64,000 nucleotides of DNA, taken from Chryseosolibacter histidinae. Its GTDB lineage: Bacteria; Bacteroidota; Bacteroidia; Cytophagales; Cyclobacteriaceae. The translations under genes and the position numbers were made by a program. The stretch's first letter is position 1, and the number at the start of each line of letters is the position of its first letter. The DNA lies in contig NZ_JAHESF010000016.1 of NCBI RefSeq assembly GCF_018598225.1, forward strand, positions 62,001 through 126,000. The letters are read 5' to 3'. The notes under the pieces were generated by a model that did not search any database, had not been told where the DNA came from, and was given only the letters and a program-made list of their open reading frames with translations. Shown piece after piece: positions 9,251 through 19,894 of this stretch.

Positions 9251-9258
9251 CAAATATA
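9251..9258 (-). promoter_or_regulatory. rpsU promoter -7 box
   Basis: The minus strand reads TATATTTG (exact TAnnTTTG). A GTTG -33-like element lies 20 nt further upstream, which matches the usual Bacteroidota spacing. Confidence 0.55.
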
Positions 9259-9283
9259 GGGTGAAAGTATCCAATTTCCAACA

Positions 9284-10453
9284 TCACTTTAGGATAGACC
9301 TTGAGATCACCAGTTTCTGGATCTCGGACGTACCTTCGCCGATGGTACAGAGCTTGGCATCGCGGTAGTATTTTTCGGCGGGAAAATCCTTGGTATAACC
9401 ATAACCGCCAAAGATCTGCACCCCTTCGTTGGCCACTTCCACGGCTACTTCAGAAGCGTATAATTTGGCCATGGCCGATTCTTTGGTCACCGGCAGCCCT
9501 TTGGTTTTCAGGTCGCCGGCGCGGTAGGTCAGCAGCTTGGCCGCTTCGATCTTGGTAGCCATATCGGCCAGCTTGAATGCGATGCCCTGAAATTTAGAGA
9601 TGGGCTGATTGAACTGGTGGCGCTCTTTGGAATAATGCAGGGCAGCTTCAAATGCGCCCATCGCAATACCAAGACTCAGTGCTGCAATGGAGATCCTTCC
9701 GCCGTCAAGCACTTTCATGGCCTGGATAAATCCTTCGCCTTCTTTGCCCAGCATTTGCGACTTGTGGATCCGGCAATCGGTGAAGATCAGCTCTGCGGTT
9801 TCGGAAGCACGCATGCCCAGCTTGTTCTCCTTCTTCCCGGAAGTAAATCCCGGGGTTCCCTTCTCAATGACAAAAGCTGTCATACCATGAGAATCGCCAA
9901 CATTGCCCGTGCGTACGATCACCACCGCCACCTGGCCCGATTTGCCATGGGTGATGAAGTTCTTGGCTCCGTTAATAACATAATGATCGCCGTCTTTTAC
10001 GGCCACGGTACGCATGTTTCCGGCGTCTGAGCCTGTGTTGGGCTCGGTAAGGCCCCACGCACCGATCCATTCTGCCGAGGCAAGCCTGGGCAGGTATTTC
10101 CTTTTCTGCTCTTCGTTGCCGAACTGAAGGATGTGGTTGGTGCAGAGCGAATTGTGTGCTGCCACAGAAAGCCCTATCGACCCGTCTATCTTGGCCACCT
10201 CTGAGATGGCCGTAATGTATTCGAGATAACCGAAACCTGCGCCGCCGTATTCTTCGGGTACGAGCACGCCCATGAGCCCGAGCGAGCCCATTTTGCGAAA
10301 CAGGTCGATCGGAAATTCCTGGGACTCGTCCCACTCCATCATTTTAGGTTTGATCTCGCGGTCACCAAAGTCCTGCACCATTTGTGCGATCATTTGTTGA
10401 TTTTCGGTTTCCAGGAAGTTTACGCCAGGTAAGGTTTCGATAAGGGTTGCCAT
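9284..10453 (-). CDS. acyl-CoA dehydrogenase
   Basis: 389 residues, the normal length for the soluble FAD enzyme that introduces the alpha-beta double bond in acyl-CoA beta-oxidation. The N-terminal helical domain, the middle beta-domain ([14 protein letters not shown], the FAD/substrate strand) and the C-terminal helical domain are complete. The catalytic base is likely E373 in IGEGTSEIQ, the position used by short-chain enzymes, and [19 protein letters not shown] precedes it. Chain-length preference cannot be read off. It is transcribed alone, divergent from the nucleotide-sugar operon. Confidence 0.93.
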   Translation of the reverse strand: MATLIETLPGVNFLETENQQMIAQMVQDFGDREIKPKMMEWDESQEFPIDLFRKMGSLGLMGVLVPEEYGGAGFGYLEYITAISEVAKIDGSIGLSVAAHNSLCTNHILQFGNEEQKRKYLPRLASAEWIGAWGLTEPNTGSDAGNMRTVAVKDGDHYVINGAKNFITHGKSGQVAVVIVRTGNVGDSHGMTAFVIEKGTPGFTSGKKENKLGMRASETAELIFTDCRIHKSQMLGKEGEGFIQAMKVLDGGRISIAALSLGIAMGAFEAALHYSKERHQFNQPISKFQGIAFKLADMATKIEAAKLLTYRAGDLKTKGLPVTKESAMAKLYASEVAVEVANEGVQIFGGYGYTKDFPAEKYYRDAKLCTIGEGTSEIQKLVISRSILK

Positions 10454-10565
10454 GGTTCAAATGAATTTAGGGGAAGCAAGATAAAACTTACGTACCAGCT
10501 TACCAAACGAATGTTAGTATGTTGTATCCTTGCTGCTGGTACAATTTTTTAAAGCTGCTCGATTT

Positions 10566-10573
10566 TAAATTTG
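10566..10573 (+). promoter_or_regulatory. candidate promoter -7 box of the nucleotide-sugar operon
   Basis: TAAATTTG matches TAnnTTTG exactly, 61 bp upstream of the UDP-glucose dehydrogenase ATG. A second, imperfect box (TATTTTCG, about 10604) is closer. Confidence 0.4.
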
Positions 10574-10633
10574 TTGTGGAACCCACATTTATTCAAAACA
10601 ATCTATTTTCGCGAATCCAAATAACCGATTAAC

Positions 10634-11947
10634 ATGAAAATTGCTGTAGTAGGGACTGGTTACGTTGGTCTTGTAACCGGCACCTGTTTTGCCGAGACCG
10701 GAAACACTGTTACCTGTATTGATATAGACCAGAACAAAGTAAATAAGCTGAAAAGCGGTAAAGTCACGATCTACGAACCAGGACTTGAGCAACTTTTCGA
10801 ACGGAACATCAAACAGGAACGGCTTTCTTTCACCACCAAGCTGAGCGAAGGCATCAAAGACGCAAAGGTCATTTTTCTGGCCCTTCCCACGCCTCCCGGC
10901 GAAGACGGCGCCGCAGACCTCAAATATGTACTGAAAGTTGCCGACGACCTCGGTCCCCTGCTGGAAGATTACACCGTGATCGTTGATGAAAGCACAGTAC
11001 CGGTAGGCACAGCAGACAAAGTGAGACAACGCATCGCCGCCAAGGCAAAAGTTGAATTTGACGTGGTCTCCAACCCTGAATTTCTTCGTGAAGGTGTAGC
11101 GGTAGACGACTTTATGAAACCTGAAAGGGTTGTGATCGGCACTACCTCGACCAAAGCCAGGAAACTGATGGAAACACTTTACGCCCCTTATGTACGTCAG
11201 GGCAATCCGTTGGTATTTATGGACGAGCGTTCGGCCGAGCTCACCAAATATGCCGCCAATTCATTCCTCGCCACCAAGATCTCGTTCATGAATGAGATCG
11301 CCAACCTGTGCGAGCTTGTGGGCGCAGATGTGGATGCCGTGAGAAAAGGTATCGGTACGGACAGCAGGATCGGAAAACGCTTTTTGTTTCCCGGCATCGG
11401 TTATGGCGGAAGCTGTTTCCCTAAAGACGTGCAGGCCCTGGCTAAATCAGCCGCTGATGCCCAATATGAGTTCAAGATTCTGAAGGCTGTGATGGATGTG
11501 AACACCACACAAAAAACAAAACTGATCGACCGCATCAAGAAATATTTCGGTGGCTCATTGAAGGGCAAGACGATCGCTGTATGGGGCTTGTCGTTCAAAC
11601 CGCATACCGATGATATCCGCGAAGCGCCGGCGTTGTACAACATTGAAGAATTCCTGAAAGAAGGCGCCATCGTTAAAGCGCATGATCCGGAAGCGATGGA
11701 AAACGTAAAGCAGTTGTTCGACAGCAAGATCAGCTATTTCGATTCAGCGTATGACGCCGCAGAAGGCGCTGACGCGATCTTCATTGCTACGGAGTGGCCG
11801 GAATTCCGCACACCCGATTTTGAAAAATTAACGTCGTTGGTCAAGGCCAGGGTGATCTTCGATGGACGTAATGTGTACGAGCTGGATGTTATGAAAGAAC
11901 AAGGCTTCACCTATTTCAGCATAGGAAGGGAGGTTGTCAATGGCTAA
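10634..11947 (+). CDS. ugd: UDP-glucose 6-dehydrogenase
   Basis: Oxidises UDP-glucose to UDP-glucuronate with 2 NAD+. 437 residues. The N-terminal Rossmann motif is [10 protein letters not shown] (residues 7-16), the substrate Lys region is [13 protein letters not shown], and the catalytic Cys is C261 in [10 protein letters not shown]. The C-terminal UDP-binding domain contains [16 protein letters not shown]. First gene of a four-gene set. Its stop overlaps the start of the next gene by 8 nt, and its product is the substrate of that next enzyme, so coupling makes metabolic sense. Confidence 0.95.
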   Translation: MKIAVVGTGYVGLVTGTCFAETGNTVTCIDIDQNKVNKLKSGKVTIYEPGLEQLFERNIKQERLSFTTKLSEGIKDAKVIFLALPTPPGEDGAADLKYVLKVADDLGPLLEDYTVIVDESTVPVGTADKVRQRIAAKAKVEFDVVSNPEFLREGVAVDDFMKPERVVIGTTSTKARKLMETLYAPYVRQGNPLVFMDERSAELTKYAANSFLATKISFMNEIANLCELVGADVDAVRKGIGTDSRIGKRFLFPGIGYGGSCFPKDVQALAKSAADAQYEFKILKAVMDVNTTQKTKLIDRIKKYFGGSLKGKTIAVWGLSFKPHTDDIREAPALYNIEEFLKEGAIVKAHDPEAMENVKQLFDSKISYFDSAYDAAEGADAIFIATEWPEFRTPDFEKLTSLVKARVIFDGRNVYELDVMKEQGFTYFSIGREVVNG

Positions 11948-12929
11948 GGAAAGAGTTCTGATTACCGGCGGCGCCGGGTTCCTCGGCTCGCACCTGTGTG
12001 ATCGTTTCCTCCGGGAAGGTTACCAGGTGATCGCCATGGATAACCTGATCACGGGCGATCTGCGGAACATCGAGCATCTTTTCAAGGAAGCAGACTTCGA
12101 GTTCTATCACCACGACGTGTCTTCTTTCGTACATGTTCCCGGCAATCTGAAATACATCCTTCACTTCGCTTCACCGGCGAGTCCGATCGATTACCTGAAG
12201 ATCCCCATCCAGACACTGAAGGTCGGGTCATTGGGTACTCATAACCTGCTCGGGCTGGCGCGCGTGAAAAAAGCCCGGATCCTGGTGGCGTCCACCTCCG
12301 AGGTCTATGGCGATCCGATGGTGCATCCGCAAACGGAATCGTATTATGGCAACGTGAATCCTATTGGCCCTCGCGGCGTTTATGACGAGGCCAAACGTTT
12401 CCAGGAAGCCATCACCATGGCGTACCACACCTATCACAAGGTTGAAACACGCATCGTGCGCATCTTCAATACATATGGTCCGCGCATGCGCCTGAACGAC
12501 GGCAGGGTGTTGCCTGCGTTCATCGGCCAGGCGCTGAGAGGCGAAGACCTGACGGTGTTCGGCGATGGCTCCCAGACCCGCTCGTTCTGTTATGTAGACG
12601 ATCTGGTGGATGGCATCTTCAGGCTCCTGATGTCTGATTATCATCTTCCCGTTAACATCGGTAATCCGGATGAGATCACCATCGCTGACTTTGCCGAAGA
12701 GATCGTGAAGCTCACCCGCACCACGCAGAAGGTGATCTATAAGCCGCTGCCACAGGATGACCCGAAACAACGGAAACCAGATATCACCAAGGCGCGTTCA
12801 ATATTGGGCTGGGAACCTAAGGTCTCGAGAAGCGAAGGCCTGAAGATCACCTACGAGTATTTCAAGTCGTTGCCTACCGAAGTGCTCTATCAGCGTGACC
12901 ACAAGAATTTTGATAGATACATTCGTTAA
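11940..12929 (+). CDS. UDP-glucuronate decarboxylase (UDP-xylose synthase type)
   Basis: An extended short-chain dehydrogenase of 329 residues that converts UDP-glucuronate to UDP-xylose. NAD-binding GGAGFLGS is at 10-17, the catalytic Ser/Thr lies in STSEVYGDP near 119-126, and Y148/K152 is in VYDEAKR. The R-G-VYDEAKR context and [16 protein letters not shown] are typical of UXS rather than of UDP-glucose epimerases. ATG 11940 is preferred to an in-frame TTG two codons earlier because a purine-rich GGAAGGGAGG precedes it. It overlaps ugd by 8 nt. Confidence 0.9.
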   Translation: MAKERVLITGGAGFLGSHLCDRFLREGYQVIAMDNLITGDLRNIEHLFKEADFEFYHHDVSSFVHVPGNLKYILHFASPASPIDYLKIPIQTLKVGSLGTHNLLGLARVKKARILVASTSEVYGDPMVHPQTESYYGNVNPIGPRGVYDEAKRFQEAITMAYHTYHKVETRIVRIFNTYGPRMRLNDGRVLPAFIGQALRGEDLTVFGDGSQTRSFCYVDDLVDGIFRLLMSDYHLPVNIGNPDEITIADFAEEIVKLTRTTQKVIYKPLPQDDPKQRKPDITKARSILGWEPKVSRSEGLKITYEYFKSLPTEVLYQRDHKNFDRYIR

Positions 12930-12948
12930 AAATTAAGTAATCGTAAAA

Positions 12949-14007
12949 ATGAGTCAGCGGAAGATTTTGATCACCGGAGGTGCCGGTTTCATCGGCTCGC
13001 ACGTGGTGCGGTTGTTCGTGAACAGGTATCCGGCGTATACCATTGTAAACCTGGATAAGCTCACCTATGCCGGCAACCTGGAAAACCTGAAAGATATCGA
13101 GCACAAATCCAACTACGTGTTTGAAAAAGGCGATATCCTGGATACCGAGTTCCTGTTCCAGCTGTTCAACAAATATCAGTTTGATGGCATCGTTCACCTG
13201 GCGGCAGAATCGCACGTAGACCGCTCGTTGCATAACCCCACCGAGTTTGCCTTCACCAACATCATCGGCACGCTGAACCTGCTCCGCGCGGCACAAATGA
13301 CCTGGAGCGGAAATTTCGCCGGCAAGGTCTTTTATCACATCTCTACCGATGAAGTTTACGGTTCGGTGGAGCATGGCCAGTATTTCACCGAAGAGACCCC
13401 CATCAATCCACACTCTCCTTATTCCGCCTCCAAGGCAAGCAGCGACCATTTTGTACATGCTTTCCATAACAGTTACGGGCTGCCCGCCATCATCAGCCGA
13501 TGCTCCAATAACTATGGGCCGTTCCATTTCCCTGAAAAGCTCATTCCGCTGCTGATCAACAACATCATCAACAACAAACCACTTCCTGTTTATGGCAAAG
13601 GCGAGAACGTGAGGGATTGGCTGTTTGTAGAGGATCACGCCCGGGCTATCGACACCATTTTCCACCAGGGAAAACCGGGAGAGATATATAACATCGGGGG
13701 CAATAACGAGTGGAAGAACATTGACCTGGTGAACCTGCTTTGCCGCGTCATGGATAAAAAGCTCGGCCGTGAAGATGGGTCGTCGGCAAAACTGATCACT
13801 TTTGTAAAAGACCGTCCCGGACATGATCTGCGTTATGCCATCGATCCTTCCAAGCTGATCGCCGAAACAGGATGGAGACCCGAGACAACCTTTGAGGTTG
13901 GACTTGAAAAAACGGTAGACTGGTATCTCACCAATCAGCAATGGCTGAAGAATGTGACGTCAGGCCAGTACCTGCAGTATTACAGCAGCATGTACCAGGG
14001 CAGATAA
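12949..14007 (+). CDS. rfbB: dTDP-glucose 4,6-dehydratase
   Basis: 352 residues that convert dTDP-glucose to dTDP-4-keto-6-deoxyglucose. NAD motif GGAGFIGS at 10-17; T133-D134-E135 (ISTDEVYG) and Y158/K162 (SPYSASKASSDH) form the active site; RCSNNYGP and the GENVRDWLFVEDH motif follow. It is 20 bp downstream of the decarboxylase. The later rhamnose genes rfbC and rfbD are absent from this window, so the final sugar is unknown. Confidence 0.94.
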   Translation: MSQRKILITGGAGFIGSHVVRLFVNRYPAYTIVNLDKLTYAGNLENLKDIEHKSNYVFEKGDILDTEFLFQLFNKYQFDGIVHLAAESHVDRSLHNPTEFAFTNIIGTLNLLRAAQMTWSGNFAGKVFYHISTDEVYGSVEHGQYFTEETPINPHSPYSASKASSDHFVHAFHNSYGLPAIISRCSNNYGPFHFPEKLIPLLINNIINNKPLPVYGKGENVRDWLFVEDHARAIDTIFHQGKPGEIYNIGGNNEWKNIDLVNLLCRVMDKKLGREDGSSAKLITFVKDRPGHDLRYAIDPSKLIAETGWRPETTFEVGLEKTVDWYLTNQQWLKNVTSGQYLQYYSSMYQGR

Positions 14008-14044
14008 CAAGTTTGATACGATAGCATAAAATCCCCATAAAAGC

Positions 14045-14911
14045 ATGAAAGGTATTATCCTTGCCGGCGGCTCCGGCACCAGACTTTATCCGCTTACACT
14101 GGCTGTGAGCAAACAGCTTATGCCGCTGTACGACAAGCCCATGATATACTATCCGTTGTCTGTGCTGATGATGGCGGGCATTAACGAGGTGCTGATTATT
14201 TCCACGCCACACGATATGCCCATGTTCCAGAAATTGCTGGGCGATGGCAAGTCGCTGGGATGTTCGTTCAGCTATGCGGTGCAGCCGAAACCCGAGGGCC
14301 TTGCCCAGGCTTTCATCATAGGCGAAAAATTCGTAGGCAAAGACAAAGTTGCGCTGATCCTCGGCGATAATATTTTCTACGGTTCAGGACTGAAGCAATT
14401 GCTGGAGTCGAACGTAGACCCTGATGGCGGTGTTGTTTTCGCATACCACGTCACGGACCCGGAGCGCTACGGTGTTGTTGAGTTCGGCAAAGACAAAAAG
14501 GTGATCTCCATCGAAGAGAAACCGAAGCAGCCGAAGTCTAACTACGCTGTGCCGGGCCTTTATTTTTACGATAACGAAGTGTTGTCCATTGCAAAGGCCA
14601 TCAAGCCAAGCGCCCGTGGCGAGCTCGAGATCACCGACGTGAACAATGTTTATCTTCAAAAAGGCAAGCTGAAGGTAGCGCCCATGAGCCGTGGCACCGC
14701 CTGGCTTGACACCGGCACTTTCGATTCGCTGATGCAGGCTTCCAACTTTGTGCAGGTGATAGAGCAGCGGCAGGGACTGAAGGTGGGATGCATCGAGGAG
14801 GTGGCTTACCGGAAAGGGTTCATCAACAAGGAACAGCTGCTGGAGCTGGCCCGGCCTTTGGAGAAAAGCGGCTATGGAGTTTACCTGAAAAACCTGCCGG
14901 AGTACATCTGA
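14045..14911 (+). CDS. rfbA: glucose-1-phosphate thymidylyltransferase
   Basis: 288 residues, full length. Nucleotide-binding GGSGTRLYP at 8-16, the [13 protein letters not shown] motif, GDNIFYG (metal-binding Asp) near 110 and the [20 protein letters not shown] segment. It makes dTDP-glucose from glucose-1-P and dTTP, the substrate of the preceding dehydratase. The downstream 87 bp are T-rich but show no clear terminator stem. Confidence 0.95.
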   Translation: MKGIILAGGSGTRLYPLTLAVSKQLMPLYDKPMIYYPLSVLMMAGINEVLIISTPHDMPMFQKLLGDGKSLGCSFSYAVQPKPEGLAQAFIIGEKFVGKDKVALILGDNIFYGSGLKQLLESNVDPDGGVVFAYHVTDPERYGVVEFGKDKKVISIEEKPKQPKSNYAVPGLYFYDNEVLSIAKAIKPSARGELEITDVNNVYLQKGKLKVAPMSRGTAWLDTGTFDSLMQASNFVQVIEQRQGLKVGCIEEVAYRKGFINKEQLLELARPLEKSGYGVYLKNLPEYI

Positions 14912-14974
14912 CCCGGCATCGCGCTATAATCTTTTTATTATTTTTTTAGAGAGAAGCGCTTAATCGGTGCACGA

Positions 14975-15006
14975 TTTGGGTATTTTTTAAAAAAATTGTA
15001 GCTTTG
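14975..15006 (+). promoter_or_regulatory. rimP-nusA-infB promoter
   Basis: TTTG (14975-14978) and TAGCTTTG (14999-15006) with 20 nt between them, an almost ideal Bacteroidota -33/-7 promoter. Transcription would start near 15012, leaving a leader of roughly 60 nt that includes the hairpin at 15028-15051. Confidence 0.75.
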
Positions 15007-15027
15007 CGTAAGCTTCTGAAAAAAATT

Positions 15028-15054
15028 AGAGGGGACGAACAGGTCCCCTCTTTG
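15028..15054 (+). terminator. leader hairpin upstream of rimP (attenuator candidate)
   Basis: A 9-bp perfect stem AGAGGGGAC with its complement (15028-15036, 15043-15051), a 6-nt loop and a short T-rich tail (TTGTTT). It lies after the promoter and before the rimP ATG, so if it terminates it acts on the operon's own leader. It could also end leakage from rfbA. Confidence 0.65.
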
Positions 15055-15074
15055 TTTATACATAGTTGTTTTCA

Positions 15075-15536
15075 ATGGATCTGAGCGAAGAAATCAGGAA
15101 ACTGGCAGAATCGAAGCTGGCCGCCGGTCAGTTTATCGTTGATGTTATGTCATCATCACGGCAGGGTCCGAAGAAAGTGCTGGTGTTGGTAGACTCAGAC
15201 CAGGGTATAAACATTGATGAATGTGCAGTCATTAGCCGGCAGCTGTCGGAGGCGCTGGACGAATCGGGCCTCATTGCCGATAACTATCTGCTGGAAGTTT
15301 CAACGCCGGGGCTGGATCAGCCGCTGAAGCTGAGAAGGCAATATGTGAAGAATGTTGGCCGGAACCTGAAACTCAAGCTGCAGGATGGCATCGTGGAGGG
15401 CAAGCTGATGGAAGTTCAGGATGACCAGATCGTACTGGCCCGCGAAACAGGTGTTGGCAAGCACAAAGAAGTTCAAACAGTAGTAATTCCTTTTACACAC
15501 ATAGACAAAGCATTTGTGTTGGTATCGTTTAAATAA
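15075..15536 (+). CDS. rimP: ribosome maturation factor RimP
   Basis: 153 residues. N-terminal KH-like domain (EEIRKLAESKLAAGQFIVDVM, then VLVLVDSDQGINIDECAVISRQLSEALD and LLEVSTPGLDQPLK) and a C-terminal SH3-like domain (about 85-153). It binds the pre-30S subunit and assists its assembly. The ATG at 15075 is preferred to a TTG three codons upstream. Six bp before nusA; the order rimP-nusA-infB is conserved. Confidence 0.94.
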   Translation: MDLSEEIRKLAESKLAAGQFIVDVMSSSRQGPKKVLVLVDSDQGINIDECAVISRQLSEALDESGLIADNYLLEVSTPGLDQPLKLRRQYVKNVGRNLKLKLQDGIVEGKLMEVQDDQIVLARETGVGKHKEVQTVVIPFTHIDKAFVLVSFK

Positions 15537-15542
15537 TTAATT

Positions 15543-16787
15543 ATGGATGTTTCAAATTTAATTGAATCGTTTGCTGAGTTCGCCAAACAAAAGAACATCG
15601 ACAGACCTACGATGATCCGTATTCTGGAGGACGTGTTCCGCAACATGATCAGAAAGAAGTATACAACGGACGACAACTTTGATATCATCATTAACGCGGA
15701 CAAGGGCGATCTCGAGATCTACCGGATCCGCGAGATCGTGGATGACGAGTCAGAAGACATCTGGGATCACGATAAGATCAGCCTGTCTGAAGCGCAGAAA
15801 ATAGAGCCCGACTTTGAAGTAGGTGAAGAGGTATCGGAGCAGGTTGACATCGAACATTTCGGTCGCCGCGCCGTGACCACCGCCCGCCAGACACTGATGC
15901 AGAAGGTAAAGGACCTGGAAAAGGATATTCTCTATCAGAAGTATAAGGATATTGTAGGAGAGATCATCACCGGTGAAGTTTACCAGGTGCTGAGCAAGGA
16001 AGTGCTGCTGATCGATGCCGAAGGAAACGAGATCTCGGTTCCCCGTGGCGAGCAGATCCCGAAAGACCGCTACCGCAAGGGTGAGAACGTTCGCGCCATT
16101 GTACACAAGGTTGAGATGGTGAACGGCAACCCGAAGATCATCCTGTCAAGAACCTCCCCGGTTTTCCTGGAAAGACTGTTCGAGCAGGAAGTGCCTGAAG
16201 TTTATGACGGCCTCATCACCATCAAGAAGGTGGTGCGCGAGCCCGGAGAGCGGGCCAAGGTGGCAGTAGAGTCTTATGACGACCGTATCGACCCCGTGGG
16301 TGCCTGCGTGGGTATGAAAGGTTCGAGGATCCACGCCATTGTACGAGAGCTTCAGAATGAGAATATTGACGTTATCAACTATACCGAGAACCTGGAGCTT
16401 TACATCCAGCGCGCGTTGAGCCCGGCCAAGATCACCTCCATCAAGATCGATAAGGACAACGGTAGGGTATCGGTTTATTTGAAGCCCGACCAGGTTTCAC
16501 TGGCCATCGGTAAGGGTGGTCTTAACATTAAGCTGGCCAGCCGCCTTGTCGGTTATGAGATCGACGTATTCCGCGAACTGGCTGAAGGTCAGGAGGAAGA
16601 GGATGTGGATCTGGACGAGTTCTCAGACGAGATCGAAGCATGGGTGCTCGACGAGCTGAAACGCATCGGCCTGGATACAGCAAAGAGCGTTCTGAACCTT
16701 AATAAAGAGGAGCTTGTTCGCAGAACGGACCTCGAAGAAGAAACCGTAGAGAGCGTTTTGGGGGTGTTAAAGAAGGAATTTGAATAA
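15543..16787 (+). CDS. nusA: transcription termination/antitermination factor NusA
   Basis: 414 residues. The N-terminal RNA-polymerase-binding domain covers about 1-130, S1 about 135-200 (ITGEVYQVL), KH1 and KH2 about 230-345 (VGACVGMKGSRI and LAIGKGGLNIKLA), followed by one acidic C-terminal helix-hairpin-helix region. It binds elongating RNA polymerase and modulates pausing, termination and antitermination. Second gene of the operon. Confidence 0.97.
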   Translation: MDVSNLIESFAEFAKQKNIDRPTMIRILEDVFRNMIRKKYTTDDNFDIIINADKGDLEIYRIREIVDDESEDIWDHDKISLSEAQKIEPDFEVGEEVSEQVDIEHFGRRAVTTARQTLMQKVKDLEKDILYQKYKDIVGEIITGEVYQVLSKEVLLIDAEGNEISVPRGEQIPKDRYRKGENVRAIVHKVEMVNGNPKIILSRTSPVFLERLFEQEVPEVYDGLITIKKVVREPGERAKVAVESYDDRIDPVGACVGMKGSRIHAIVRELQNENIDVINYTENLELYIQRALSPAKITSIKIDKDNGRVSVYLKPDQVSLAIGKGGLNIKLASRLVGYEIDVFRELAEGQEEEDVDLDEFSDEIEAWVLDELKRIGLDTAKSVLNLNKEELVRRTDLEEETVESVLGVLKKEFE

Positions 16788-16837
16788 TATTCATATTACA
16801 GTTACAGAAATCACAAAAATCATAGGGATATTTGAGC

Positions 16838-19618
16838 ATGGCAGAAGAAAAGATGATAAGGTTAGGGCAGGCGTCACGGAAGCTTAATGTTGGTCATAAC
16901 ACCATTCTGGAGTTTTTGACCAAGAAGGGTTTCTCCGTGGAGAACAACCCTAACACCAAACTAACGGCAGAACAATATGCTATGCTCGCCAAGGAATATG
17001 CATCTTCTGCCTCCGAAAAGCTCGAAGCGTCAGGGCTTACCATCGGCACCAAGCACGTTGAAAATGTGACCATTGAGCGTGAGAAGGAAGCGGCCAAAAA
17101 ACGTGTTGAAGAAGAGGAGAACATCATGATCAAGAACCTCGGATCGAAAGATCTGAAGGCAAAAGAGGAGGCCCGGCAATCGACGTTGCAGCCTGAAAAG
17201 GTTGAGCGCGACAAGCCGAAGCTCGAAGGCATCAAGGTTCTTGGCAAGATCGAGCTCGATAAAAAAGCTCCCGCCAAAAAAGAAGAGCCTGTGGTTGAAC
17301 CTCCCGTTGTGAAGGAGACCCCCAAGGCCAAAGAAGTAGCGAAAGAACCCGAGGTAGAAGAAGTAAAAGCGAAAAACGAACCTGTGGTTACTCCGCCGCC
17401 GGTGATCGAACCTGTGGTTGAGAAACAGCAGCAACCCGCGCAACCCGAACAGGAGCTCATCAAAGCGAAAGCAGATAAGCTGAAAGGTTTAAAAGTGGTC
17501 GACAAGATCGAGCTGCCCGTTGAGAAGGAGAAGAAAAAAGACGGACCTGTTGCTTCATCAGACCTGAAAGAAGACCGCAAGGGCAAGAGGCCGCGCAAGC
17601 GCATCAGCTCGGTTGGCGATCAGCCTCAGCAGCAACAGCAGCCCAACAAGGGCATGAGGCCGCAACAGCAGCCCCAGCGTGGCAAACCGCAGCCGCGCAT
17701 CCAGAAAGAAGAGCCTTCAGAGAAAGAGATCCAGGATCAGATCCGCGCAACCCTCGCCAAACTGAGCGGTGGCGGCAAGAAGACCTCCGGCTCGAAATAT
17801 CGCCGCGAAAAACGTCAGGCGTACTCCGAAGCCCAGGAGCAGCAGATGCTGCAGGAGCAGGAATCATCCAAAACACTGAAAGTAACAGAGTTCATTTCGG
17901 CCAACGACCTGGCCTCGCTCATGAACGTTTCGGTGAACGATGTGATCTCCACGTGTCTCAGCCTGGGTATGTTCGTTTCCATCAACCAGCGCCTTGACGC
18001 TGAAGCGATCACCGTTATTGCCGACGAGTTCGGTTATGCGGTTCAGTTCACTTCCGCCGAGGAGGAGCTCACCGTACAGGAAGAGGAAGACAGCGAAGAA
18101 GATCTGCACCACCGCGCGCCGATCGTTACCATCATGGGTCACGTTGACCACGGTAAAACATCTTTGCTCGATTATATCCGCAATACAAAAGTGACCGCAT
18201 CGGAAGCGGGTGGTATCACACAGCACATCGGTGCCTATGACGTAACCACCAAGAGCGGTAACAAGATAGCCTTCCTCGATACCCCCGGTCACGAAGCCTT
18301 TACGGCGATGCGTGCCCGTGGTGCGAAGATCACCGACGTTGCCATTATTGTGGTAGCGGCCGACGACGATGTGATGCCACAAACGAAAGAAGCCATCAAC
18401 CACGCGCAGGTGGCCGGTGTGCCCATCGTGATCGCGATCAACAAAGTAGATAAGCCTACCGCTAACCCTGACAAGATCCGCGAGTCGCTCTCGAAGATCA
18501 ACATTCTCGTAGAAGAGTGGGGTGGTAAATATCAGTCGCAGGAGATCTCTGCAAAATCAGGAAAAGGTATCGATGACCTGCTCGAGAAAGTATTGCTCGA
18601 AGCGGAGATCCTTGCTTTGAAAGCCAATCCTAACAAGCCCGGCTCAGGCAGCATCATTGAAGCATCGCTTGACAAAGGCCGCGGTTATGTGGCTACGCTC
18701 ATGGTGCAGAACGGCACATTGCGCATTGGCGATATTCTGCTGGCGGGCCCTCACTACGGCCGCGTAAAAGCCATGTTTGACGATACCGGTAAAAAGGTAA
18801 CGGAAGCAGGCCCGGCAACACCGGTGGTGGTGCTTGGTCTTGACGGCGCGCCACAGGCAGGTGAGAAGTTCAACGTGATGGAAACCGACCGTGAGGCACG
18901 TGAACTGGCCACCAAACGTACCCAGTTGCTGCGCGAGCAGAACATGCGTACGAAGAAACACATTACACTGGATGAGATCGGCAGAAGGCTTGCCATCGGT
19001 AACTTCAAGCAGCTGAACGTGATCGTGAAAGGTGACGTGGATGGTTCAGTGGAAGCGCTCTCCGACTCGCTGTTGAAACTGTCAACGCCTGAGGTTCAGG
19101 TTGCCATTATTCACCGCGGTGTGGGTCAGATCTCCGAATCGGATGTGTTGCTGGCTTCGGCTTCGGATGCGATCATCCTGGGCTTCCAGGTGCGTCCTTC
19201 GGGAGCCGCGAAGCGCATCGCCGACAACGAAGAGATCGAGATCCGCCTCTACTCTATCATTTATGACGCCATCAACGAGGTGAAAGACGCCATGGAAGGT
19301 ATGCTGGCACCTGAGGTGGAAGAAGTGATCGTGGGTAACGCAGAGATCCGTGAGGTATTCAAGATCTCGAAAGTGGGAACCATCGCAGGATGTATGGTCA
19401 CCGACGGTGTGATCAAACGTTCTAACCCGATCAGGCTGATCCGCGACGGTATTGTGGTGTATGCCGGAAAGCTGCACTCGCTGAAACGTTTCAAAGACGA
19501 CGCCAGCGAAGTGAAGTCAGGCTTCGACTGCGGTATCGGCATCGACGGCTTCAACGACATGCAGGTAGGCGATGTGATCGAAAGCTACGAGAACCGCGAA
19601 ACAAAGCGGACGTTGTAA
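16838..19618 (+). CDS. infB: translation initiation factor IF-2
   Basis: 926 residues. A short N-terminal IF2N domain ([20 protein letters not shown]) is followed by a long Lys/Glu/Pro/Gln-rich linker (about 60-340) and a second IF2N-like domain. The GTPase has G1 GHVDHGKTS starting at residue 434, G3 DTPGHEAF and G4 NKVD. Domains II to IV complete the protein. The ATG at 16838 is preferred to a TTG two codons earlier. It delivers initiator fMet-tRNA to the 30S subunit. Confidence 0.97.
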   Translation: MAEEKMIRLGQASRKLNVGHNTILEFLTKKGFSVENNPNTKLTAEQYAMLAKEYASSASEKLEASGLTIGTKHVENVTIEREKEAAKKRVEEEENIMIKNLGSKDLKAKEEARQSTLQPEKVERDKPKLEGIKVLGKIELDKKAPAKKEEPVVEPPVVKETPKAKEVAKEPEVEEVKAKNEPVVTPPPVIEPVVEKQQQPAQPEQELIKAKADKLKGLKVVDKIELPVEKEKKKDGPVASSDLKEDRKGKRPRKRISSVGDQPQQQQQPNKGMRPQQQPQRGKPQPRIQKEEPSEKEIQDQIRATLAKLSGGGKKTSGSKYRREKRQAYSEAQEQQMLQEQESSKTLKVTEFISANDLASLMNVSVNDVISTCLSLGMFVSINQRLDAEAITVIADEFGYAVQFTSAEEELTVQEEEDSEEDLHHRAPIVTIMGHVDHGKTSLLDYIRNTKVTASEAGGITQHIGAYDVTTKSGNKIAFLDTPGHEAFTAMRARGAKITDVAIIVVAADDDVMPQTKEAINHAQVAGVPIVIAINKVDKPTANPDKIRESLSKINILVEEWGGKYQSQEISAKSGKGIDDLLEKVLLEAEILALKANPNKPGSGSIIEASLDKGRGYVATLMVQNGTLRIGDILLAGPHYGRVKAMFDDTGKKVTEAGPATPVVVLGLDGAPQAGEKFNVMETDREARELATKRTQLLREQNMRTKKHITLDEIGRRLAIGNFKQLNVIVKGDVDGSVEALSDSLLKLSTPEVQVAIIHRGVGQISESDVLLASASDAIILGFQVRPSGAAKRIADNEEIEIRLYSIIYDAINEVKDAMEGMLAPEVEEVIVGNAEIREVFKISKVGTIAGCMVTDGVIKRSNPIRLIRDGIVVYAGKLHSLKRFKDDASEVKSGFDCGIGIDGFNDMQVGDVIESYENRETKRTL

Positions 19619-19646
19619 GCGCAAGAATTTAAGAATAAGAACCAGG

Positions 19647-19678
19647 AGGTGTGGATTGCAAAGTCTGCACCTTTTTTG
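19647..19678 (+). terminator. terminator of the rimP-nusA-infB operon
   Basis: A 9-bp stem with two G-U pairs (AGGTGTGGA at 19647-19655, partner 19664-19672) followed by TTTTTG. Confidence 0.75.
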
Positions 19679-19894
19679 TTTTTATGCCGCTCATCATATT
19701 TCTGCTGGTACCCAGGCCGGGTAGGAAATGGAAAAAAATGCTCCCCCATTTATTCCATTGGTTTTTTATGACTTTTTGCTTTTAGGAGCCCGTTGCAATC
19801 GTTTCCACTTAACATACCTTATTTTGTGGTATTTTATTTCATTGTTTATATCCCTAACTTCGGTTTACATTTTACTTAACCTAAACCTAAATCT

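Noticed and set aside
12874-13941. 355-codon minus-strand frame over the rfbB gene
   Set aside because: It is antisense to rfbB, which has complete catalytic motifs. Its product shows no motif.
14912-14974. intrinsic terminator directly after rfbA
   Set aside because: The stretch has T-runs but no stem of convincing length. The only hairpin is the one after the rimP promoter.
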